A stretch of DNA of 32,318 nucleotides from Bacteroidales bacterium (lineage in GTDB: Bacteria; Bacteroidota; Bacteroidia; Bacteroidales; F082). Positions 1 through 5,367 of the stretch are shown piece after piece. Where the stretch lies: positions 1-32,318 of the forward strand of contig JAFZDU010000114.1 of assembly GCA_017561025.1 (NCBI GenBank), read 5' to 3'. Position 1 is the stretch's first letter; each line of letters opens with the position of its first letter. The notes under the pieces are model-generated. The model had not been told where the DNA came from and ran no database searches. It saw only the letters and a program-made list of their open reading frames with translations. A program made the translations under genes and the position numbers.

Positions 1-92
1 CTGAAAGAGAGAGACAACTCAATGAATTAGAAGCAGCAAACCAAAGAGTTGAAGCAGCTAAAGCAAAAGTAGAAAACGCAAAAAGTAAATGA
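1..92 (+). CDS. C-terminal end of an unidentified protein with a charged coiled-coil tail (partial)
   Basis: The frame starting at base 3 stays open to a TGA at 90-92 and encodes about 29 residues. The visible tail is rich in Glu, Lys, Arg, Ala and Gln with regularly spaced Leu/Val, as in a helical or coiled-coil C-terminus (for example NELEAANQRVEAAKAKVE). The rest of the gene lies left of the window, so no family can be named. The stop is followed after about 10 bases by a palindrome that probably ends this gene and the convergent minus-strand gene. That the frame is coding is an inference from composition and from the palindrome placed just after the stop. Confidence 0.55.
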   Translation, partial: ERERQLNELEAANQRVEAAKAKVENAKSK

Positions 93-102
93 TTTAGAGT
101 TA

Positions 103-136
103 CTGAGATACTGAGACTAAAATCTTAGTATCTCAG
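103..136. terminator. Palindromic hairpin between convergent genes (repeat site A)
   Basis: Bases 103-116 pair with 123-136 around a 6-base loop, giving a 14-bp stem with a single G-U wobble. The left arm is two tandem copies of TACTGAGA (101-108 and 109-116). The site lies between the plus-strand stop at 92 and the minus-strand stop at 141, so it probably terminates in both directions. There is no strong T-run. Its wording resembles the palindrome at 1727-1777, which suggests a dispersed repeat family. Confidence 0.6.
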
Positions 137-140
137 CATC

Positions 141-599
141 TTAATATCTTAATCCAAAAGAGAACTCGAAATACTCCGCATCAAAACTATGAGCCTTGAT
201 AGCGAAGCCTAAATTCAATATAAATCCTAAATTATACTTATTGTCATTATAAAGTTTTCTTTCGAAAGAACCATAAACCGTATAAACATCAGGAAGGAAA
301 GAACCTTCTTCCATTACAAATTCACTAAAACGTGACACCGAGATTCCAGCTCCTAAAATCGGATAATTGTAATAATAATCAAACTCGTTGTTATTGGCAC
401 AAATAGTCTGATAGTTAGCAGCCACATCAAATGTCATATAAATATTGCTTTGACGTCGATGTTCCGAATTCAACGCATAGCCAAAATAATTTTGCCCAAA
501 AAACGACAATTTCAAATCATCATTATTTTGGGCAAAAACATTGTTTATAGTCATAAAGCCGACTATAACAAACAAATATATCTTAGAATGTGAATCCAA
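141..599 (-). CDS. Small secreted beta-barrel-like protein, last gene of a three-gene unit
   Basis: A predicted 152-residue protein. Residues 1-23 look like a signal peptide ending NNVFA before a Gln. The mature part alternates aromatic and polar residues, and the protein ends FEFSFGLRY, a terminal aromatic strand of the kind seen in outer-membrane beta barrels. The only start that keeps the signal peptide is a TTG at 597-599, which lies 17 bases inside the upstream gene; the next in-frame ATG would cut the signal sequence in half. The upstream protein is similar in kind (about 150-190 residues, barrel-like ending). The two may form a pair or be diverged duplicates. No named family is recognised. 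Outer-membrane location is inferred, not shown. Confidence 0.65.
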   Translation of the reverse strand: MDSHSKIYLFVIVGFMTINNVFAQNNDDLKLSFFGQNYFGYALNSEHRRQSNIYMTFDVAANYQTICANNNEFDYYYNYPILGAGISVSRFSEFVMEEGSFLPDVYTVYGSFERKLYNDNKYNLGFILNLGFAIKAHSFDAEYFEFSFGLRY

Positions 600-1143
600 A
601 ACTAAGTCTTATTTTATTCAAACATCCTTTATCGAGATAATCTGCTGGGCAATAGTTAGATAATTTAGCAACAGCCTTTTGGAATTCATATCCTACTGCG
701 AAAGTAAATCTTGAGAAATCAATTCCTACGTATGGCGATGCTGTCACAATAAGTCCAGAGTTTGTAACATCAAACATCTCACCGATACGTGCACCCACCA
801 TCGGGCTTACATTATTATCAAGGAAAGAATAATTAAAATTAAGAAATAATGGTATCAGATAAGTTGGTTCTTCAACATATTCATTGTTAAAATCGTTTCC
901 TAAGAAATCGGCAGCAAAACCGACACCTAAACCTGCAGACATACCATTACCGAAAGAATAAGCCTGTGTTGTGTTGATACTAAATTGTCCGTTGTTAGCC
1001 CACGACAATTCCACATCTGGACGATAACCTATTTTGTATTGAATGTTTGACTCTTGAGCATTGGAGAACACTGGAGACACCAACACTAATAGTGAGAACA
1101 ATAATTTCACCACACATCTTTTTGTCAAGCCTAATGTCTTCAT
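583..1143 (-). CDS. Predicted outer-membrane beta-barrel protein
   Basis: A 186-residue protein with an N-terminal signal peptide (about residues 1-29, hydrophobic LLFSLLVLVSPVFSNA, then Gln). The mature part has repeated short amphipathic stretches rich in Gly, Phe and Tyr and ends IRLSFGFTF; a C-terminal Phe is typical of outer-membrane barrels. It is translationally coupled at both ends. Its ATG overlaps the stop of the preceding 61-residue gene (ATGA, 1140-1143), and its 3' end overlaps the next gene. An SD-like AAGGAGGT (1150-1157 on the minus strand) lies six bases before the ATG, inside the previous gene's last codons. The specific function is unknown; a porin-like or structural envelope role is a guess. 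Confidence 0.7.
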   Translation of the reverse strand: MKTLGLTKRCVVKLLFSLLVLVSPVFSNAQESNIQYKIGYRPDVELSWANNGQFSINTTQAYSFGNGMSAGLGVGFAADFLGNDFNNEYVEEPTYLIPLFLNFNYSFLDNNVSPMVGARIGEMFDVTNSGLIVTASPYVGIDFSRFTFAVGYEFQKAVAKLSNYCPADYLDKGCLNKIRLSFGFTF

Positions 1144-1325
1144 TTTATTACCTCCTTCTTCTCATCTAAAAACTTTTCAACAAATTTGCCTTCTACTTTT
1201 TGATAAGCATTCACAACGCCATCTTCAATTTTCTGGTAAGTGTTAACTACTGTCTCTTCGATTTTCTTGTAGGTACCGACCACTTTGTCTTCAACCTTAG
1301 TCTTTTTTAATTTGTACTCACTCAT
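1140..1325 (-). CDS. 61-residue hendecad-repeat protein (YKKIE-type repeats)
   Basis: A small, highly charged protein built from near-identical 11-residue units: YKKIEETVVNT, YQKIEDGVVNA and YQKVEGKFVEK, preceded by a degenerate unit. Hendecad repeats usually form long amphipathic helices that can lie on membranes or form right-handed coiled coils. Small proteins with this YKKIEDGVV pattern recur in anaerobic Firmicutes and Bacteroidota and are annotated as hypothetical; that is from memory, not a search. It has no signal peptide, so the product is probably cytoplasmic. It leads a unit with two exported barrel-like proteins and overlaps the second gene by four bases. A -7 box lies 40 bases upstream. 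Confidence 0.75.
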   Translation of the reverse strand: MSEYKLKKTKVEDKVVGTYKKIEETVVNTYQKIEDGVVNAYQKVEGKFVEKFLDEKKEVIK

Positions 1326-1364
1326 TTTAATGATAATTTAATTGTTAATATTATTTTGACAATG

Positions 1365-1372
1365 CAAAATTA
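1365..1372 (-). promoter_or_regulatory. Bacteroidota -7 box for the hendecad/OMP unit
   Basis: On the minus strand this reads TAATTTTG, matching the TAnnTTTG consensus of the Bacteroidota housekeeping sigma factor. It sits 40 bases before the ATG at 1325. No clear -33 TTTG is visible at the right spacing, so the call rests on one element plus position. Confidence 0.5.
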
Positions 1373-1483
1373 TCACTAATGAAGATGCCGAATTTTCCAC
1401 TTTTTCTTCTTAATTTGCCGATTTGACAGCAATTTAATTATATGAAAGAAATAAATCTGTTTAAAAACAAACTATAAAAACAC

Positions 1484-1491
1484 TATCTTTG
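1484..1491 (+). promoter_or_regulatory. Bacteroidota -7 box for the S4-domain gene
   Basis: The plus strand reads TATCTTTG, the most common form of TAnnTTTG, followed by C. It lies 15 bases before the ATG at 1507, so the 5' leader should be very short (about 10 bases). A convincing -33 element is not seen. Confidence 0.7.
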
Positions 1492-1506
1492 CGAAAAAAG
1501 TAAGTT

Positions 1507-1731
1507 ATGGAAGAAATCATATTTGAATTAAGAGAAGGCGACGAATTTATCCCATTGATTGCCTTGTTAAAAGCTACAGGACTCGTAGATTCAGGAAGCA
1601 TGGCACAAGAAGTTGTTACTGCAGGCCTTGTCAAACGCAACGGCGAGATAGAATTACGCAAACGCGCAAAAATAGTATCAGGCGACGTTATAGAATTTGA
1701 AGGCTGTTTGGTGAAAGTAGAAAATTGCTGA
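1507..1731 (+). CDS. Small S4-domain RNA-binding protein (YbcJ-like)
   Basis: A 74-residue protein that consists of little more than one S4 RNA-binding fold. The core LIALLKATGLVDSGSMAQEV, followed by a Gly-Leu-Val-Lys-Arg-Asn-Gly turn and a hydrophobic strand ending GDVIEFEGCLVKVE, is the usual alpha-L pattern of the family in which basic residues contact structured RNA. The length fits stand-alone S4 proteins such as Escherichia coli YbcJ, proposed to act in ribosome or RNA metabolism; the exact role is not established. It is a single-gene transcription unit with its own promoter and a palindromic repeat starting at its stop codon. Confidence 0.85.
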   Translation: MEEIIFELREGDEFIPLIALLKATGLVDSGSMAQEVVTAGLVKRNGEIELRKRAKIVSGDVIEFEGCLVKVENC

Positions 1732-1777
1732 GACAAAAAGATGCTGAGACGTTGACATATCAGCATCCCAGCATCTT
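1727..1777. repeat. Palindromic repeat / bidirectional terminator (repeat site B)
   Basis: Two direct copies of TGCTGAGAC (1727-1735 and 1742-1750) face two copies of CAGCATC (1761-1767 and 1769-1775). AAGATGCTG (1738-1746) pairs with CAGCATCTT (1769-1777). The left repeat supplies the TGA stop of the S4 gene. The site separates the S4 gene from the convergent carbonic-anhydrase gene and shares the gatRctgagac unit with site A at 103-136. Confidence 0.6.
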
Positions 1778-1806
1778 ATAACCTTTGCATCATTTTTTAC
1801 TTACGT

Positions 1807-2331
1807 TTATTTATAGTTGCCTTCATCCAGGAACCACTGCTTGTAAGTAACGTAATCTTCAGCATTTGTACGAGCCATCTGTCCTACAGCATCCGATGCG
1901 TCCTTTACTTTCTTTGCAGGAACTCCAGCATAAACTCCTGGTTCCAACACACTATTGCTCAGCACTACAGTTCCTGCAGCTATCACTGTATTATCAGGGA
2001 TAATTGCATTGTCCATAACAACAGCACCCATTCCTACAAGAACATTATTACCAATTTTTGCACCATGGACTACTGCATTATGTCCAATAGATACGTCATC
2101 ACCAATCTCACATACTGATTTCTGATATACTGTATGCAACACGGCTCCATCCTGCACATTGACTCTATTACCTATCTTTATTGTATTAACATCACCTCTC
2201 AGGACAGCGCCATACCAAATGCTGCAGTCATCACCTATCGTCACGTCACCGACAACAGCAGCAGTCTCTGCTATAAAACAATCATTTCCGATTTTAGGCA
2301 CGAAACCATTTAATTCTTTAATCAAAGCCAT
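1807..2331 (-). CDS. Gamma-carbonic anhydrase family hexapeptide protein (YrdA/PaaY-like)
   Basis: A 174-residue left-handed beta-helix protein. Hexapeptide-type repeats run from about residue 14 to 145 (for example VVGDVTIGDDCSIWYGAVLR). His66, His84 and His89 sit in LHTV and SIGHNAVVHGA; the five-residue spacing of the last two and their place in the coil match the three zinc ligands of gamma-class carbonic anhydrases. The family forms trimers with a metal at each subunit interface. Many members of the YrdA/PaaY branch show weak or no carbonic anhydrase activity, so the enzyme assignment is by family only. The gene follows the NifX-like gene by 10 bases and shares its promoter. Confidence 0.9.
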   Translation of the reverse strand: MALIKELNGFVPKIGNDCFIAETAAVVGDVTIGDDCSIWYGAVLRGDVNTIKIGNRVNVQDGAVLHTVYQKSVCEIGDDVSIGHNAVVHGAKIGNNVLVGMGAVVMDNAIIPDNTVIAAGTVVLSNSVLEPGVYAGVPAKKVKDASDAVGQMARTNAEDYVTYKQWFLDEGNYK

Positions 2332-2341
2332 AACAGTCTTG

Positions 2342-2728
2342 TTATATTTTTAGTTTTATATTTTGAGCATCTATTTTATCGCCGCATTCATGTTCAGTGC
2401 AGCCCAAGCCTGAGTCAGTCACCTTTCCTTCTAGATATGCAACAACAAGTTCGTCGACATTGCCAGAGCAACCTCTTATAACATCAATATTATGAGCGTG
2501 GAGTTTACTCTTAGCGCCTTCACCCATATTGCCGGCAAGCATCATGACAACACCTAATTTTTGCAAGTCGGCAGCTATACCAGATTTACAGCCACATCCC
2601 TGAGGCGATGCCAATGTCTCACGGCCTACTATTTTATTGTCTTCTATGGTAAAAATAGTGTAATGGTCACAATGTCCAAAATGATCATCAACACGTTCAT
2701 CTCTTGTTGGAACAGCAATCTTTCTCAT
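2342..2728 (-). CDS. NifX/NifB-type iron-molybdenum cofactor domain protein
   Basis: A 128-residue protein of the dinitrogenase iron-molybdenum cofactor (Nif11-independent, NifX/NifY/NifB C-terminal) fold. The start MRKIAVPTRDERVDDHFGHCDHY carries the characteristic DHFGHC block, and a Gly-Asn/Gly-rich core follows. Cysteines at 20, 45, 47, 87, 110 and 115 include CGCKSG and a C-terminal CxxxxC, which could hold an Fe-S cluster or metal. No nitrogenase genes are nearby. In anaerobes such stand-alone proteins occur without nitrogen fixation and are thought to help Fe-S or other metal-cluster handling. It is the first gene of a two-gene unit with the carbonic-anhydrase-like gene. Confidence 0.85.
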   Translation of the reverse strand: MRKIAVPTRDERVDDHFGHCDHYTIFTIEDNKIVGRETLASPQGCGCKSGIAADLQKLGVVMMLAGNMGEGAKSKLHAHNIDVIRGCSGNVDELVVAYLEGKVTDSGLGCTEHECGDKIDAQNIKLKI

Positions 2729-2754
2729 ATCTGTGATTTAAAAATTATGTTTTG

Positions 2755-2762
2755 CAAAGATA
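2755..2762 (-). promoter_or_regulatory. Bacteroidota -7 box for the nifX-like/gamma-CA unit
   Basis: The minus strand reads TATCTTTG, an exact TAnnTTTG match, 27 bases before the ATG at 2728 and just beyond the stop of the next gene upstream (2775). No good -33 element is seen. Confidence 0.7.
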
Positions 2763-2774
2763 CTTATTTTATCA

Positions 2775-3695
2775 TCAATTGAATAATTCACACTCAACTA
2801 TTTCTTCATCCGACTTCACATTTACAGGTAGCACTTTAATAGGATAGCCTCCACTGGCCTGATAAAGTTTGTTTGCACTTACTCCGTTAGGGAATGTAGC
2901 AGTTGCTATCACTTCATCATTCTTTTTGAAATTTATTACAGTATTAGACAATGGAGCTTTCTGAGGAAACAATATCACATAAGTATCATATAAAGTATTC
3001 CTGATCATTATATTACCCCTATCATATTGTTCCATAATAGAAGCTTTATTATATGTATATCCAGAACTTCCCGTATAATCACTATCTGTTATTCCACTAT
3101 AGTACAACTTTATCTTATTGTTACAATCAGCATATTCAATATAGACAGGTCCCTCGCCCAGCTGTGACAAATCAAATCTGGCAACAGATGTCATAGGTAC
3201 CAATTCTGTATGCGAAAAGGCATAAGACAATTTGTCTATTTTATTAAAAGCTACGTTCTTGGCTCCTGCAACAAAATATTTCCCGAAATCATCTTTCAAC
3301 CCACTTTGGTCATAAATAGAGAATTCTATCCGCTCATCATCATAATATCTCCAAGTCCCTAGATAATATAAATCCCTATACATAACATCAGGCAGTGATA
3401 ATGCTTTATAAGCACATCCAAACGAAGCCCTTTCAAGTCCTATATCGGAATGATATCTCATTTCAAATATTGCAACAGTAGTATCAACGCCATCTGACAT
3501 CATATACATCCTATCATCCAACTGCCATACTATATTTCCCATATTATCAACTGCCGTCTTACTTGCATCCGAGCCTAGATCTCCTTGCATGTCAATTTTA
3601 TAAACTGAATTATTCTCAGCGTTTTCCTTCTTACTGCATTGTAAAAACATTACAAGAGCAAACATCATCAAAGACATTTTCACAATACTATTCAT
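2775..3695 (-). CDS. Predicted lipoprotein of unknown function (possibly fimbrillin-like)
   Basis: A 306-residue protein with a type II signal peptide: a hydrophobic stretch then the lipobox FLQC with the lipid-bearing Cys at about residue 20, followed by Ser-Lys-Lys. No enzyme motif is recognised. The mature part looks all-beta, and late stretches such as VARFDLSQLGEGPVYIEY and VIATATFPNGVSANKLY faintly recall fimbrillin/Mfa-type pilin-like proteins of Bacteroidales; this is an impression, not a match. It overlaps the upstream 85-residue exported protein by eight bases, and an AAGGAG motif (3703-3708, minus strand) seven bases before the ATG suggests coupled translation. The two probably act together at the cell surface. 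Confidence 0.7.
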   Translation of the reverse strand: MNSIVKMSLMMFALVMFLQCSKKENAENNSVYKIDMQGDLGSDASKTAVDNMGNIVWQLDDRMYMMSDGVDTTVAIFEMRYHSDIGLERASFGCAYKALSLPDVMYRDLYYLGTWRYYDDERIEFSIYDQSGLKDDFGKYFVAGAKNVAFNKIDKLSYAFSHTELVPMTSVARFDLSQLGEGPVYIEYADCNNKIKLYYSGITDSDYTGSSGYTYNKASIMEQYDRGNIMIRNTLYDTYVILFPQKAPLSNTVINFKKNDEVIATATFPNGVSANKLYQASGGYPIKVLPVNVKSDEEIVECELFN

Positions 3696-3945
3696 ACTTC
3701 TTCTCCTTTCTTATCATTACATAAGCCAAAGCCATTGTTATAAGTACAGTCATCCCGCCTCCCACTGGCACACTTTCAGGTGAAAGAGGATTGATCATAG
3801 CAGAGCCTGAATAGTTGATTGCAGCATTTGATCTTGATTCATCAAACACATAAGTTGATTTAAAGAAGCCGTCAGTTTGAGACCTCAATTCTGGCGCCTT
3901 AGCGCACAGCAATAGCAATACGAAGAAAAGAATAATTTTTTTCAT
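3688..3945 (-). CDS. 85-residue exported protein with a C-terminal PVGGG sorting-like tail
   Basis: Residues 1-22 form a signal peptide (MKKIILFFVLLLLCAKA). The short mature part has no known domain. The C-terminus is tripartite: PESVPVGGG, a hydrophobic helix (MTVLITMALAYVMI), then the basic tail RKEKKYE. This layout resembles the PID-CTERM type of predicted sorting signal described in Bacteroidota, where a P-I/V-D/G-G-G motif precedes a membrane helix and a positive end. An alternative is a simple single-pass membrane protein with a tail anchor. It leads a two-gene unit with a lipoprotein. It is divergent in function from the nearby sulfatase unit and has its own promoter. Confidence 0.65.
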   Translation of the reverse strand: MKKIILFFVLLLLCAKAPELRSQTDGFFKSTYVFDESRSNAAINYSGSAMINPLSPESVPVGGGMTVLITMALAYVMIRKEKKYE

Positions 3946-3984
3946 TTTTCTTGGTTTTTGGGTTAATAATATTAAAGTTCATCT

Positions 3985-4002
3985 ATAGTAGACATCTACT
4001 AT
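3985..4002. promoter_or_regulatory. Palindrome in the predicted 5' leader, possible operator
   Basis: ATAGTAGA and TCTACTAT are perfect 8-base inverted arms around a CA centre. The site begins about 10 bases downstream of the minus-strand -7 box at 4012-4019, so it would overlap the first transcribed bases. A dimeric repressor site or a short RNA hairpin would both fit. Confidence 0.4.
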
Positions 4003-4011
4003 TTATGCGTG

Positions 4012-4019
4012 CAAAATTA
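4012..4019 (-). promoter_or_regulatory. Bacteroidota -7 box for the exported-protein/lipoprotein unit
   Basis: The minus strand reads TAATTTTG (TAnnTTTG), 67 bases before the ATG at 3945. It lies between the anSME terminator-like hairpin and the gene. A -33 element is not evident. Confidence 0.5.
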
Positions 4020-4096
4020 TATCATATAATGCTAAAGTCAGTCATTAGACATGCATTATTTTAACCAAAAAATTGAACAAAACAGAAAAAACAGGA

Positions 4097-4118
4097 TTTT
4101 AACATTTATATGTTAAAA
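4097..4118 (-). terminator. AT-rich hairpin after the sulfatase/maturase unit
   Basis: TTTTAACAT and ATGTTAAAA form a perfect 9-bp stem with a TTAT loop, directly after the stop of the maturase gene at 4123. On the minus strand a T-rich stretch follows a few bases later. The stem is weak in GC, so termination efficiency is uncertain. Confidence 0.45.
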
Positions 4119-4122
4119 CGCA

Positions 4123-5367
4123 TTAACATATTGAGTCATATAACATTATTTCAGAGGGTGATTTGCCCGAAAAATACAGTTTTCTCATTTCCACCATATA
4201 AGGTTCAACATAAGAAAAGAAATATTTCAAGCCTTTACACAACGAATTAAGACGTTTCTCATTGGATGATGTAGAATCAAATCTATGTTTTGGGCATTCA
4301 CCATGACATACGGAGAAAAACCTGCACCGCAGACATTCGTCAGGAAGCATATTCCTCTTGTTTATACCGAATTCTATCATTTTATTTGAGGCTACTATTT
4401 CTCCCAACGATGACTCATTAATATTACCTAATTTGTATTGAGGATAAACGAAATGATCGCAGGGATATACATCGCCATTATGTTCCACTACAGCATTTGC
4501 TCCACAAGTCTCCGAATACACACATGTACCTGGATTATGGCCGCAATAATTAGCCAAAGTCGAATCAAAGAGATTTACAAAATAATTACCGACATCATTT
4601 TTCACCCAAGCATCGAAAATGTCACACATAAATTTCCCATATTCCACGGCATCAACCGACCACGGAGCAACAACAGACCCTTTTGAAGACGGAGAGCATA
4701 TGCTGCCATTTGACATGTCGACATATTCCAACACTGGCATAAACTGCATATAATGACTTCCTATTCTTTTCAGAAAATCATATACCTCAAGTCCTCTACC
4801 CTCACCTGCCTTATTTATTGTTGTCATAGTATTGAAATCAACGCCATAACGATGCAATAATTCCACACCTCGCATCACCTTGTTAAAAGTAGGGTAACCG
4901 CCTTTATCTTTTCTATATCCATCATGAATATGCTGAGGCCCATCGATAGAAACACCTACTAGAAAATTGTTATCATGAAAGAAGTTTGCAAAATCTGGAG
5001 TCATCAATGTAGCATTTGTCTGTATCGTATTGAAGACATTCTTTTTGCCTTTATATTTATTTTGCAGTTCAACGATACGTTTCAAATAATCCAATCCTAA
5101 AAGCAAGGGTTCACCTCCATGCCAGTCGAATGTTATCTCCTCACTGTCATTAGTTTCAAGATACTCCTTTATTGTTTTTTCTAAAATCTCATAAGGCATA
5201 ACGCTTTCTTTTCCGTACATCTTCGCCTTATCAAGATAATAACAATAAGAACATTTGAGATTACATGCTGAACCAATAGGTTTGAACATCAGATTAAACC
5301 TCAACGTTTGTGTAATTCTACATGCATCAGAGAGAGTAAGAGTATTTTTCAAGACCTCACCAATCAT
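4123..5367 (-). CDS. Anaerobic sulfatase-maturating enzyme (radical SAM, SPASM domain)
   Basis: A 414-residue radical SAM enzyme. Cys35, Cys39 and Cys42 in CNLKCSYCYY form the CxxxCxxC site for the SAM-binding 4Fe-4S cluster. The C-terminal SPASM region carries the extra cysteines of auxiliary clusters, including GDVYPCDHFVYP and CLRCRFFSVCHGECPKHRF. The Asp in PCDHFV is the position of the proposed catalytic base in characterised anSMEs. The enzyme oxidises a Ser or Cys in sulfatases to formylglycine without oxygen. Its ATG overlaps the sulfatase stop (TAATG), so the substrate is almost certainly that sulfatase. A start at Met27 would look more typical for the family, but the coupled ATG at 5367 is preferred. 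Confidence 0.93.
   Translation of the reverse strand: MIGEVLKNTLTLSDACRITQTLRFNLMFKPIGSACNLKCSYCYYLDKAKMYGKESVMPYEILEKTIKEYLETNDSEEITFDWHGGEPLLLGLDYLKRIVELQNKYKGKKNVFNTIQTNATLMTPDFANFFHDNNFLVGVSIDGPQHIHDGYRKDKGGYPTFNKVMRGVELLHRYGVDFNTMTTINKAGEGRGLEVYDFLKRIGSHYMQFMPVLEYVDMSNGSICSPSSKGSVVAPWSVDAVEYGKFMCDIFDAWVKNDVGNYFVNLFDSTLANYCGHNPGTCVYSETCGANAVVEHNGDVYPCDHFVYPQYKLGNINESSLGEIVASNKMIEFGINKRNMLPDECLRCRFFSVCHGECPKHRFDSTSSNEKRLNSLCKGLKYFFSYVEPYMVEMRKLYFSGKSPSEIMLYDSIC

Noticed and set aside
2342-2728. Evidence for nitrogen fixation from the NifX/NifB-like domain
   Set aside because: No nitrogenase or other nif gene is present, and stand-alone domains of this type are common in non-fixing anaerobes.
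4123-5367. Radical SAM/SPASM enzyme as a peptide (RiPP) maturase acting on the 85-residue protein
   Set aside because: The enzyme is coupled to the sulfatase and has anSME motifs, while the small protein has a separate promoter and unit and no evident core peptide.
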